DNA of 64,000 nucleotides from Mermis nigrescens (GCA_036768485.1 JAVLUZ010000521.1:1-64000), one strand, 5' to 3'. Counted from the first letter of the stretch, positions 44,587 through 53,634 are shown. Program-made: numbers and translations. Notes: generated by a model from the letters alone, not told the origin.

Positions 44587-44895
44587 TCAAATTTGTTCAC
44601 ACATTCGCCAGGCGATTCCAGGATCACCATACAATGTCGCGAAGATGAAGAAACGTTGATCCGCAAAGATGAAGAAACGTTGATCCATATAGCGCAACAG
44701 TGATGTAGCTTGCAACACGTGCGCAGTAGCGAACACCGGTTCGCGGCTGAAAGTGGTTTCGTATTCTCTCTCAAATTCACGAAACGCTTCAAAAATGTCA
44801 ACCATTTGCCGCATCGTCAAACACAACGGCGCCGTATGATCAGGCTGAGGCTGGATACGATGCGGAAAGAACTCAGGCTGAATTGTGACACCGAG
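44587..44895 (-). CDS. Element 2 second extra ORF, middle part between two TGA codons
   Basis: Open in the same frame as the pieces before and after, bounded by TGA at 44896-44898 and 44587-44589. It holds RQMVDIFEAFREFEREYET and GDPGIAWRM, both conserved in elements 1 and 3. It includes a 24-bp tandem duplication (about 44643-44690) that repeats DQRFFIFA, absent from the other two elements. Element 1 has no stop at the first site but has a TGA within one codon of the second. Confidence 0.55.
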   Translation of the reverse strand, partial: LGVTIQPEFFPHRIQPQPDHTAPLCLTMRQMVDIFEAFREFEREYETTFSREPVFATAHVLQATSLLRYMDQRFFIFADQRFFIFATLYGDPGIAWRMCEQI

Positions 44896-45825
44896 TCAAA
44901 TGCTCATTTGCGGCGGCGTCGGCTGAAAAGAATGATTTGCGACGTATTGGATGTTTACTTCGTAGACCATATAACCGGTTGTGATGAACATGCGGTTTCG
45001 CGTGAACAATGGATCTGGATAGAACTGGCGGTGGAAGACAGAAGGCTGCGTAATAAAACGCGGCGCAACCTGATTCCTAAACGCCTCGTTCGGATCCGGG
45101 TCCGTGGGTAAGCGTAGCGGAATGATTGGCCTCTCCGGCGGATTAGAAATTTGACAATACTGCAAATAACGGGCGTACATCGAGTTGTAACACAGTTGAA
45201 TATCAGTACGCAGACCTGTGTACAATTCCAAACCTGCTTCTGGCCCAAGCCAATCGCGAAAATTGAGAAAATTATGGATAGACAGGCAAGGTTGACCTGT
45301 TTCCTGCAATTCTTGCATGGTTTCCTGAAAATAATTCGCGTAGGCGGTTGTTCGCCGTTGTTCTTTGTTATCCTGCACCTGCATCGGCTGTTCAGCCGGA
45401 GTTAGGACAACTGGTTCCGTCGGTTTTGGCTGCAAAATTTGAGGAATACGCGTCGACGGCAAAGGCTTGGCGGCAAAAGGCAACGTCATTGAGGCCATGA
45501 TATTTAGGATATCCGTCGGCACTGAGTAAGCAGGCGGAGGAGGAGCCACTGAAGCTGGAGCAGCTTGTAAGGGCTCAAAACGCGATTTCCGAGTACGTGC
45601 CGGTTGAGAAACAAAAGGCAAATTTTTGACATCCAGGGGCCGACCTAGCGGAGCGCTGGTTGCGGCCACAACTGGTACCCTATCTAAAACGTTTGTATCC
45701 ATCGGTTCAGGCACATTACGCGATGTGGATTGCCGATTAGAGAGAATATCGTCGAGAGACCTGCTGCTGCGTCGGCGATGGCGGACGCTGAGAAGGCGGC
45801 AAAAATGGCGGCCTACCCTGGTCAT
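44896..45825 (-). CDS. Element 2 second extra ORF, N-terminal part
   Basis: 309 residues from ATG 45825, overlapping the end of the exonuclease ORF by 89 bases in the +1 frame. The first half is Arg/Ser/Pro-rich and variable. The second half is conserved: an ANYFQETMQELQETGQPCLS helix region, LYTGLRTDIQLCYNSMYARY, then RFITQPSVFHRQFYPDPLF and MFITTGYMVYEVNIQYVANH. Elements 1 and 3 carry the same last block. It ends at a TGA where element 1 reads on. I recognise no known domain. Confidence 0.65.
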   Translation of the reverse strand: MTRVGRHFCRLLSVRHRRRSSRSLDDILSNRQSTSRNVPEPMDTNVLDRVPVVAATSAPLGRPLDVKNLPFVSQPARTRKSRFEPLQAAPASVAPPPPAYSVPTDILNIMASMTLPFAAKPLPSTRIPQILQPKPTEPVVLTPAEQPMQVQDNKEQRRTTAYANYFQETMQELQETGQPCLSIHNFLNFRDWLGPEAGLELYTGLRTDIQLCYNSMYARYLQYCQISNPPERPIIPLRLPTDPDPNEAFRNQVAPRFITQPSVFHRQFYPDPLFTRNRMFITTGYMVYEVNIQYVANHSFQPTPPQMSI

Positions 45826-47071
45826 CTAACTCGTAACCGTCTAGAATAATCATCGTCGGATCTTTGCCATCCGATTCAGCTGCCGTGGATCTGCAAAAAT
45901 GTCGTCGTATGGCTTTTCGCCTTTGTTTCATATTGGGCGGCAATTTCGACAGCTTGATGTATAACGGCTCTGGCGGCGGCGCTGCCTGGACAGCACGTTC
46001 GTCACCCTCAAAGGTAAAACCTGGCGGAACACGACGAGGAGAAATTTGACTCATGTTCGGCGAATACGTATCAATGAGAATGTAGACATCGAGCGAGAAA
46101 ATCGGGTCTAAAACGAGATACCGTAACATAGGACCCGTCAAAGGCATGTTCCATGCCTGGCCAATCCACGTGACTGCCGAAGAATCCGGCTGCATATCGA
46201 AGAAGAAAGCTGCCAACGTTTTTAGGCGATGATTTCCGGCATCGATACGATTTTCGACCATGAAAAAGCGGCTCATCACCAGCGTATCTAAAATATTAGC
46301 CCTGAAAACCGAACGCGATGGAGGAAAGCTATCACGATTTTGTAAATAGGCCACTACATCTGCGCGATGTGGGCCGTAGACGTGAAAATAGGCAATCTTA
46401 TCATTACTAGGGTCGTGGCAGGCTAAAAAGACGTCCCTCAGTGGTGTCTCAAGCAACTCCGCCAGCCCAAACGGGGGCTGTGGAAACCTAGAAATATCCC
46501 AAACAAAAACATGGCCACGAACGTCAGCGATCTGAATGTATCGAACAAAAGGACCATTGGCCTGCATATAATTGGGATCGAGTTGCTGCCAATATCGCTC
46601 CCAAACGCGGTAGGGCATGAACAAATGGTCGTTAACATGCTCGGAGTCGAAGCCAAAAAAGTACTGGCTGTTCAGACGATTAGACGACCTGAAAAGTGTT
46701 CGTATCGCGTTATAAGACTGTTCGTGCGTTTCGACCATTACGGTACGTCGAATGGCGTTTTTGGGCACATATGGTGCTGACAACGGGATACGGTCCATTG
46801 TTGCCAGCCACCACTTACGTTGGGCATAGATACAATCGTAGTGGTGTGGCGTTTCGTGGTGTGATGGTTCGCGAAGATTGGGAGTCACGTGTTCGTCGTT
46901 TTCGAAATAAAGCATCTGTAAAGGAACTACGTCTGCGCGATACTGCTTTGCAGCAGCCGCAGCTTCGAGCGCTACGAGGAAATGGGCGGCATCGTTGTCG
47001 TTCCCGAGGCTAAACGTCGGACAATCTCGGTCCACGACGTCCTCTTCTGTTGGGGCACGCTGCTCAGCCAT
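45737..47071 (-). CDS. Exonuclease-like extra ORF (DEDDy / RNase D-EXD type) of element 2
   Basis: Intact 444-residue frame with a good start context (GCCATGG) at 47071. It starts inside the integrase C-terminus, overlapping it by 100 bases in a different frame. Motif I is Asp142-Ser-Glu144 in FFGFDSEHVND. It is followed by GPFVRYIQIADVRGHVFVWD, typical of the second strand pair in RNase D-like folds. LKTLAAFFFD and GQAWNMPLT resemble the helix that precedes motif III. Motif III is Tyr318-x3-Asp322 in LRYLVLDPIFSLDVYIL. Motif II (DKIAYFHVYG) lacks the expected Asp, so catalysis is uncertain. Such enzymes trim RNA or DNA from 3' ends; relatives act in small-RNA pathways. The C-terminus is Pro/Arg-rich. 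This is not a normal retrotransposon gene. Profile comparison would settle the family. Confidence 0.65.
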   Translation of the reverse strand: MAEQRAPTEEDVVDRDCPTFSLGNDNDAAHFLVALEAAAAAKQYRADVVPLQMLYFENDEHVTPNLREPSHHETPHHYDCIYAQRKWWLATMDRIPLSAPYVPKNAIRRTVMVETHEQSYNAIRTLFRSSNRLNSQYFFGFDSEHVNDHLFMPYRVWERYWQQLDPNYMQANGPFVRYIQIADVRGHVFVWDISRFPQPPFGLAELLETPLRDVFLACHDPSNDKIAYFHVYGPHRADVVAYLQNRDSFPPSRSVFRANILDTLVMSRFFMVENRIDAGNHRLKTLAAFFFDMQPDSSAVTWIGQAWNMPLTGPMLRYLVLDPIFSLDVYILIDTYSPNMSQISPRRVPPGFTFEGDERAVQAAPPPEPLYIKLSKLPPNMKQRRKAIRRHFCRSTAAESDGKDPTMIILDGYELDDQGRPPFLPPSQRPPSPTQQQVSRRYSL

Positions 47072-47955
47072 GGCTCTGCAAAAGGTGTAACGTTAGTTAA
47101 CGGTACGGCATGTGCCGATTTAGCACCAATTAACAAACGAACAGGCGCACACTCCCTCATATTCCTTTCCCGGCCCGCTAATTCCTCAAAACTTATGACT
47201 ACTGCCGGACACACAGGTCGACGCGGTAGCTTAACTAAAACAAAATCACCGGGTACGTATGCGTACTTTTCGGCAATGAGATCGGAATAGGGCAACTTTG
47301 GGGCAGGTAAGAGGCGATTACGGTGCACTACATGTTCGATTAAAGGATTATGCAAATAGATGATGCGAGCAGTTTCAGGCGTTGGCAAAGATTTGATGCG
47401 ATACGGACCTAATTGTTTAGGTGAAAGTTTTCCAATTTCGGGCTGAATTACTGCTTTATTATTGAGATATACAATATCGTCAACTGCAAATTTACTTTCG
47501 CGCGTTGTTTTGTCATACTGCTTTTTCTGATGGTTACGCGCTTTAGCAAGATTTTCGCTAGCGATATCGTGTAAGTTAAGAAGCGTAAGTTTCAGATCAG
47601 CAAGATATTTTTCAGCGATGTTAGGCAGATTAGGATTCAACGCGAGATCGCTTAAGAGCTGTATATCGAGTGGAAAAGAAGGTTCACGACCGTACAGCAT
47701 CTCAAATGGCGAAATATTCGTAGATGACTGCGGCGTTGCGCGATACGCGAATAAAGCAAAGGGCAAAAATTGTTCCCAATCGTATTGATTTCTCGCGCTT
47801 AGTTTAGAAAGTCCATCGATGAGTGTTCGATTATACCGTTCAACTAACCCATCACACTGAGGATGATAAGGGGTTGTGAAAACTTTTTGAACGTTTAACA
47901 ATTTGCAAATTTCTGAAACAAGGGCTGATGTAAAATTTGTACCTTGATCAGTCAA
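46972..47955 (-). CDS. Element 2 integrase, second half
   Basis: Continues the integrase core in another frame: the second catalytic Asp in TDQGTNF and Glu in CDGLVERYNRT with 35 residues between them, the D-35-E spacing. Then comes a C-terminal domain with SPKQLGPYRIKSLPTPE, a GPY/F-type module seen in Ty3/gypsy integrases. The nominal start is TTG, so it is unlikely to be translated alone; it presumably needs a frameshift from pol or is a broken half. The last 100 bases overlap the exonuclease ORF. Confidence 0.75.
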   Translation of the reverse strand: MTDQGTNFTSALVSEICKLLNVQKVFTTPYHPQCDGLVERYNRTLIDGLSKLSARNQYDWEQFLPFALFAYRATPQSSTNISPFEMLYGREPSFPLDIQLLSDLALNPNLPNIAEKYLADLKLTLLNLHDIASENLAKARNHQKKQYDKTTRESKFAVDDIVYLNNKAVIQPEIGKLSPKQLGPYRIKSLPTPETARIIYLHNPLIEHVVHRNRLLPAPKLPYSDLIAEKYAYVPGDFVLVKLPRRPVCPAVVISFEELAGRERNMRECAPVRLLIGAKSAHAVPLTNVTPFAEPWLSSVPQQKRTSWTEIVRRLASGTTTMPPISS

Positions 47956-50900
47956 AAATCGTCTTTGGAACGCCGTGCCTAGGAATAACTTCGCGCAATA
48001 GTAGGTTTGCTATGGTGACCGCTTTTATATCAGACACTGCAAACGCTTCAACATACTTAGTAAAATAATCCATGAAGACAACGATTTGATCATTCCCGGA
48101 CGTCGAGCGTGGCATATGCAGACAATCACACGCGATTAACTCAAACGGTGCTGAAACTTCGATGGGCTGCAGAGGTATGGCGGTGGGATTATTCGCTACC
48201 TTACGCTGCAAACACACCTCACAATTCTTACACCATGCAATCACATCATTCTCCATTCTAGGCCACCAGTAACGAAGCTGAATTGCGGGTAAGATTTTTC
48301 GCGCGGAAAAATGGGCTCCAAAGATGGAATCGTGAAATTCGGTTAAGATGAAGCTATGAAGCGATTTGGGAATGACAAGCTGATGAATGGTATTAGCTGC
48401 GCGCTTAGGCTGAAATCTGCGATAGAGAATTTTATTTAGCAAGAAAAATTCGTCGCGATATTTACGTGTTGTTAAGTCGTTGAGCGATTCACGAATTTTG
48501 TTTAACTCTTCATCTTGACGTTGTTCGGCAAGGAGTTTAGCAGGCGACAGAATTTCTGCTTTTTCAGCTTCAGATAAAGTGATGCGTTCATAAAAAACTG
48601 GCGGATGATCTTTTTGCGCAGCTTGCTGTTTTGGCGCGATGGTTTGTTGTCTTATATCAGGTGGTTCGTTGTCGTCGTCAGACTCAGACGCTTCAGATTC
48701 GAGGTTAGCGACGTTAGCAACGGGTTTACGTTCGAGTTTATAGCGTTGTTCGTCGCGATCGTACTTAGGATGACGCGATAATAAGTCCGCAGCGCAGTTA
48801 TATGCGCCTGGTACATAAACAACCTCATACTCGTATTCCTGTAATTTTAAACCCCAGCGTCTTAAACGACTGGAAGGATCTTTTACATTTACGAGCCAAG
48901 TAAGCGCCTGATGATCTGTTTCTACGATGAATTTTTTGCCATAAAGATAATGCCTATAATGCTTAATTGCCCAGACAACCGCTAAAGCCTCCTTCTCAGA
49001 AGTGGCATAGTTACATTCGGCCGAGTTTAAAACACGGCTAGCATAACCAAGGATGAAACGATTTTTAGATGGAAGATGTTTCTGCGTAAGAATGGCACCT
49101 AGCGCGTAATTGCTTGCGTCGGTTGTCAGGATGAATTGATGGTCATTATCGAACTTAGGCAACTGCAAAATCGGTGGTGAAGTAAAGGCATCTTTTAACG
49201 TTTGAAAAGCTTTTTGATGTTCTTCAGTCCAAAGAAATTCCGTGTCTTTCCTTAATAAACGAAAAAGAGGTTTCGCGATTTTCGCGAGATCTTTTACAAA
49301 TTTTTTGAACCATTGAACGAGACCAAGAAATTTCTGTAAAGCTTTCACCGTTTTTGGCACTGGAAAATTGATCAAATCTGCAATTTTAGTCAAGTCAGGA
49401 GCAATACCTAGCGAACTTATGCGATGACCCAAAAATTGGACTTCTGCATGAGCTAGATGACACTTTTCTGGTTTAACCCTTAAGTTTGCGTTTTGTAGCG
49501 CGCGAAAGACATTTTCTAGATCTTTAAGATGCTCTGAAAACGTGCGCGAAAACACAATTATATCGTCGATATATACGAGACAGGTTTTCCAATTTAAACC
49601 AGCGAGAACAAGCTCCATAAGGCGCTGAAAATCCGCAGGGGCGTTTTTTAAACCAAAAGGTAACACTTCGAATTCGTAGTGACCTACAGGACAGATAAAA
49701 GCGGTTTTTTCACGCGATTTTTCGTCAAGGGGGATCTGCCAATACCCAGATTTTAAGTCTAGCGTACTAAAGTAAGCTGCAGACCCTAGGGCATCAAAAT
49801 AATCGTCAATTTGAGGTAGGGGATAAATCTGAGTTTTTGTCACATCATTTAATCGTCGATAATCCACAACTGGGCGGAGGGAACCATCTTTTTTCCCAAT
49901 TAAAAACAAAGGACTGGCCCAGGGACTAGTTGTTGGTCTGATGACTTTTTCCGCGATCATTTCGTTTATTATTCGTTGCATGACTTGTCGGCGCGCGTGT
50001 TCGACACGATAAGTTTTACCTACAACAGGGGGATTATCCCCTGTGTCGATGTGATGTTTAACGAGCGGAGTGCGACCGAGTGGTTCGCCTTTTAAAGCGA
50101 ATATCGAATTATATTTATGACAAAGATCACGAATTTGCTGCTGTTCCTTAGAATTAGCGATGGAACCCTGTAAAGCCTTATTTATCGAGGAAAAAAGTTC
50201 GGGCGAGCGATCATCTGAAACAGAAACATGGGATACGACATCAACATCAGACGTTAGCGATCCAATTAGCTCTCCAGTGTCGACTTGAACAGGCGATTTT
50301 GAGATGTTACACAATCGCAGAGGAAAAACTGAGACTGAAGTGTCGACGATAGCAGGGGCGACAAAAAGTGAACTTTTGCGCATGAACTCTGGATCGGGCT
50401 CAAAAAGTGCAATATCAGCATCATAGGAACCGTGACTTATATAAGCAGGTGTTATAAATTCGTGGCGTGGCAAAATCGTGATGGGCTCTGAAATTGAAAC
50501 ATGCACGCAGATAGGACATGCGATTTTAGCGTTTGGATTGGTACGAAACTGCAATTTTTCACTCGGTGATAAGAGATTTAATTTTATACCGTTTATGAAC
50601 GCGCAATCTTCGATGGGATTTACCCAGAGTAATGCGGAACGGCAAAAATCAAAACCGAGAAGCATGTCTTCTGGCAATTTATCGATAATAGACACTAACG
50701 TGGGTATAGAATGATCTGCGATAGTTATAGTCATATTAAAATTAAAGCGAACAACTACTGTTGTGTCACCTACACCGTGCACGACTTTAGACGTTTGTTT
50801 CGGAGGTAACCTGAAACCTAGTCTTAAAAATGCTGCGGTAGTCATCATTGTGACTTGCGAGCCAGTGTCAATTAGTGCCGGGATTTTTACACCATGAATT

Positions 50901-51415
50901 TCAGCCAAAATGGTGGGTAGATTTGTACCTGCATGACTAACTATCGGAATTTCAGGATCCTGATTTAAGGTGGGGGATGAAGTCATTTTTTCTAAAACCG
51001 CTAATCTTCGTTGCAATCTATCATATTCTTCCAAAAATGCTTGGGATGCAAAATTTTCTTCCCGCTTAATTTCTTCAGATTGATGAGAAGTAACCATGTT
51101 TGCATTTTTCTTAGGCGAGTAGGGCGGTTGCGGCGGGGGATAATCTACGGCGGGCTGGAAATCCGCTACATATGTGACGTTAGGGGGATAATTTCGCGGC
51201 GCAGAACGATAATTGGAATTATAATACGTATTACGCTGTTCTGCCGGATGAGTCACATAAGGATTATTTTGACGATAGTCATACGATTGCATGCGATTAT
51301 CATAGGGCTGATTTTGATAGTTTTGGCGATAATTCGGCGCGTAATTGTTATAGTTTTGCCTAAAAATTGGACGCGAGCGTCTAGAATCAAAACGTGCGTC
51401 AGAACTTTGCGACAT
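47948..51415 (-). CDS. Element 2 Pol: protease, RT, RNase H, integrase first half
   Basis: 1,155 residues uninterrupted. The Asn/Tyr/Gln-rich linker (1-100) is followed by the retropepsin DTG at 183-185 (LIDTGSQVTMM). RT follows, with Asp553 (LDLKSGYWQIPL) and the Tyr615-Ile-Asp-Asp618 box. RNase H shows Asp766 (TTDASNYALG), EKEAL near 807 and Asp834 (ETDHQAL). The integrase zinc finger has His1028, His1035, Cys1065 and Cys1068, and the first integrase Asp is 1097 (ACDCLHMP). The frame ends at 1155 just after GVPKTIF, where integrase continues in the other frame. Pol lies in the +1 frame relative to gag, with about 65 bp of possible overlap. All RT and protease catalytic residues are intact, unlike element 1. 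Confidence 0.95.
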   Translation of the reverse strand: MSQSSDARFDSRRSRPIFRQNYNNYAPNYRQNYQNQPYDNRMQSYDYRQNNPYVTHPAEQRNTYYNSNYRSAPRNYPPNVTYVADFQPAVDYPPPQPPYSPKKNANMVTSHQSEEIKREENFASQAFLEEYDRLQRRLAVLEKMTSSPTLNQDPEIPIVSHAGTNLPTILAEIHGVKIPALIDTGSQVTMMTTAAFLRLGFRLPPKQTSKVVHGVGDTTVVVRFNFNMTITIADHSIPTLVSIIDKLPEDMLLGFDFCRSALLWVNPIEDCAFINGIKLNLLSPSEKLQFRTNPNAKIACPICVHVSISEPITILPRHEFITPAYISHGSYDADIALFEPDPEFMRKSSLFVAPAIVDTSVSVFPLRLCNISKSPVQVDTGELIGSLTSDVDVVSHVSVSDDRSPELFSSINKALQGSIANSKEQQQIRDLCHKYNSIFALKGEPLGRTPLVKHHIDTGDNPPVVGKTYRVEHARRQVMQRIINEMIAEKVIRPTTSPWASPLFLIGKKDGSLRPVVDYRRLNDVTKTQIYPLPQIDDYFDALGSAAYFSTLDLKSGYWQIPLDEKSREKTAFICPVGHYEFEVLPFGLKNAPADFQRLMELVLAGLNWKTCLVYIDDIIVFSRTFSEHLKDLENVFRALQNANLRVKPEKCHLAHAEVQFLGHRISSLGIAPDLTKIADLINFPVPKTVKALQKFLGLVQWFKKFVKDLAKIAKPLFRLLRKDTEFLWTEEHQKAFQTLKDAFTSPPILQLPKFDNDHQFILTTDASNYALGAILTQKHLPSKNRFILGYASRVLNSAECNYATSEKEALAVVWAIKHYRHYLYGKKFIVETDHQALTWLVNVKDPSSRLRRWGLKLQEYEYEVVYVPGAYNCAADLLSRHPKYDRDEQRYKLERKPVANVANLESEASESDDDNEPPDIRQQTIAPKQQAAQKDHPPVFYERITLSEAEKAEILSPAKLLAEQRQDEELNKIRESLNDLTTRKYRDEFFLLNKILYRRFQPKRAANTIHQLVIPKSLHSFILTEFHDSIFGAHFSARKILPAIQLRYWWPRMENDVIAWCKNCEVCLQRKVANNPTAIPLQPIEVSAPFELIACDCLHMPRSTSGNDQIVVFMDYFTKYVEAFAVSDIKAVTIANLLLREVIPRHGVPKTIFD

Positions 51416-51524
51416 AGGTTGACGATTTTGGCTTTGATCGCGATATCTAGGCTTAGACTGAGGCCGATTATTATAATTTGAGCGCGACGATGAACGATTA
51501 CGATTATTCCAAGAACGCGACTGA

Positions 51525-52559
51525 CTACGATGACGCGCGGCGGGTTCGAATTTCGCTTGCTGTGCATTTTCGTCGAACTTTGCGCTGTCTCATCTTTTTA
51601 AAACATTGTTCTTCAACATGACCCGTGCGCTTACAAAAATCACAAAATTTACGCGCTGTAGATTGCTCATTTTCGAGGGCGTTTTGATCGAGAAACGTCT
51701 TATTGCGCGAACAATCAGAATCAGCATTATTAGAGAAACGCACAGATTCCTTAGGAATTGCACCAGTGGCAGGATTGGCAATGGTCGAGACATAAGGCGT
51801 TGGCGCTTTTTTCGCTACAAGTTGGCGAGCTGCATACTCTGCGCACTTAGCATTATGCAAAAATTCATGTAACTCAGCTTCAGGCGCGCGTTGATAAGCT
51901 GCAGTTGAAATTTCAGGTAGCATACCGCGCTTTAATTGATGGCGAAGCATTTCGTTAAATTGCTCAGAGTCGGTTTCAATATGAGGTCTAGCGCGTCTTA
52001 ATTGTTTGTGAAGCGCGAGATAGTAAGCTTGAACAGACTCATTGGGCTGTTGCTTACGGTCAAGAAAGTGGTCATATAACGTATCGTGATCGAGAGGACG
52101 AAATTCCGCGATCATAGCGTACTTAGTCTTAGTGTAAGAGTTACGCACTTCTTGAGGTAACGCTTCATACAAATTTAACGCATAGTCGTCGAAAAATGAT
52201 GAAACAAATTCAGCTCTATCTTTTTTGTCGATTTTATATATTTTTGCCAGTCTTTCAAATTCACTGAAAAATTTCCGAATATCAGTTTTTTCACCCTGAA
52301 AAGATTTCCTAGCAGCTACAGCTATATGCATTTGCTGTATGAAAGGGCCGCAATTAATAGCTTCAGCAACAGATGATTTATCGCGCGAAGAAGACAAAGA
52401 ATCTGAATTATGGCGCGAGCAATGAGAACTGTGACGCGAACTTTCACTGTGGCGCGAGCGATGCGAATCTTCCTGCTGCGAAGAAGTAGAGTCCTCATCT
52501 GAAAATCTGACGTGGCGCTGGCTGGCTGGCGGCGCGACTATATTGTCCCTGATCGGCAT
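51525..52559 (-). CDS. Element 2 Gag, capsid and nucleocapsid part
   Basis: 344 residues. The N-terminal third is Ser/Arg/His-rich (SRHSESSRHSSHCSRHN). The middle contains the capsid-like helices shared with elements 1 and 3 (YYLALHKQLRRARPH, MLRHQLKRGMLPEI, EFLHNAKCAEYA). The nucleocapsid knuckle CDFCKRTGHVEEQC is at residues 306-319, C-x2-C-x4-H-x4-C. Gag forms the particle and packages RNA. It lies in the +1 frame relative to the upstream ORF. Element 1 reads through the same junction in one frame, so the split here is probably a mutation. Confidence 0.85.
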   Translation of the reverse strand: MPIRDNIVAPPASQRHVRFSDEDSTSSQQEDSHRSRHSESSRHSSHCSRHNSDSLSSSRDKSSVAEAINCGPFIQQMHIAVAARKSFQGEKTDIRKFFSEFERLAKIYKIDKKDRAEFVSSFFDDYALNLYEALPQEVRNSYTKTKYAMIAEFRPLDHDTLYDHFLDRKQQPNESVQAYYLALHKQLRRARPHIETDSEQFNEMLRHQLKRGMLPEISTAAYQRAPEAELHEFLHNAKCAEYAARQLVAKKAPTPYVSTIANPATGAIPKESVRFSNNADSDCSRNKTFLDQNALENEQSTARKFCDFCKRTGHVEEQCFKKMRQRKVRRKCTASEIRTRRASS

Positions 52560-52602
52560 GGAGTCGTCGTTAGGATTTGCTAAATTATCGTGCGCTGAAA
52601 AA

Positions 52603-53634
52603 TTATCGCTCCTGAAATGCGACGCGTAGCTGCATAGGCGCGCTTTCCGCGTTAGGAGGAAAATAATGCAAAGGCGGCGGATTTAAAGAAGGATGTTGCA
52701 TATTATTTACAGCATTAGGCACAAATTCAGGCGCTAGCTGATTTAAAGGCCGCTGCAAAAATTCTGAAAAAGTAGGCGCGTTTTCAACACTTTGCTGATT
52801 AAACGCGTGCTGCGAAGAATGCGCAGAATTAGATAAATTATCCGCAGAAAGAGGGTTTTGCACACGCTGCTCACGCATACGCGACGATCTAAAATCAACA
52901 GGCATACGATCACTCATAGGTAAAATAGGCACAGGTGTCCTTTCAGACGCGAGTATAACCTTAGGCTTAGGATTATTGATCGTAGGCCGAATGACAGGTG
53001 ATGAATTATCAAACTCGGTTTCGTGATTTACCATCTGTTCGACACGCCGTTTCGGTAACTCGATAGGCACATCATTAATCACGTTTTCGTCGTTATGTAC
53101 TCGCAAAGACTGATTAGCCTCAGGGCGAGCAGAAAACGTAGCCGTAGACCGGTTATTAAGTTCCTCACGTATTTGGCGCAATTCTTGCGCATGCTGAAAC
53201 TGCATTTTCTGAATATTCTCAAGAATAGCCGAAAGAATTCGTTCAGAATTTGACGAATTAGGACGAGTTTCATCCTCATTTTGCTTTTCAGATGCATTAC
53301 TTTCTACATCAAATGTTCGACCAGGTAAAACGGCTTCGTTTTCCGTCTGGTTATCATCATTATTCGCGCGCAAGTTAAGATCATTATTAACGATTGCTGC
53401 GTCAGAATTTACTTCAATTTGTGTATCAGCAGAATTACCGGTTCCGGAATGCACACTGCCAGTAGTAGACTCGTTATCAGAAGGGATAACAGAGGTATTA
53501 TTTGCCGAAGGGGGTAAAGTAGTATTATCAATCGCCGAAGAACTGGTTTGATCAGGCTGTAATTGACGCGCAGGACGGGCTAGAGGCGGCACCTTTTTAG
53601 CTGGAGGGGTATGTAAAATTTTCTTACCACCCAT
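52603..53634 (-). CDS. Element 2 Gag N-terminal ORF
   Basis: 343 residues from ATG 53634 (TATAATGG context). A basic start (MGGKKILHTPPAKKVPP) is followed by a low-complexity, Asn/Ser/Glu-rich body. A likely coiled coil lies around residues 130-170 (ILENIQKMQFQHAQELRQIR). The C-terminal SLNPPPLHYFPPNAES aligns with the retained start of element 1 gag, where it is fused in frame with the capsid region. It is therefore the N-terminal part of Gag, separated here by a frame change near 52580. Confidence 0.75.
   Translation of the reverse strand: MGGKKILHTPPAKKVPPLARPARQLQPDQTSSSAIDNTTLPPSANNTSVIPSDNESTTGSVHSGTGNSADTQIEVNSDAAIVNNDLNLRANNDDNQTENEAVLPGRTFDVESNASEKQNEDETRPNSSNSERILSAILENIQKMQFQHAQELRQIREELNNRSTATFSARPEANQSLRVHNDENVINDVPIELPKRRVEQMVNHETEFDNSSPVIRPTINNPKPKVILASERTPVPILPMSDRMPVDFRSSRMREQRVQNPLSADNLSNSAHSSQHAFNQQSVENAPTFSEFLQRPLNQLAPEFVPNAVNNMQHPSLNPPPLHYFPPNAESAPMQLRVAFQER

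Noticed and set aside
44157..45111. Open frames antisense to the element 2 extra ORFs
   Set aside because: Shadows of the GC-richer coding strand; not conserved in elements 1 or 3.
43153..47071. An env gene after integrase, making element 2 an errantivirus
   Set aside because: No signal peptide, furin-like site, fusion peptide or membrane anchor is visible; the first ORF looks exonuclease-like instead.
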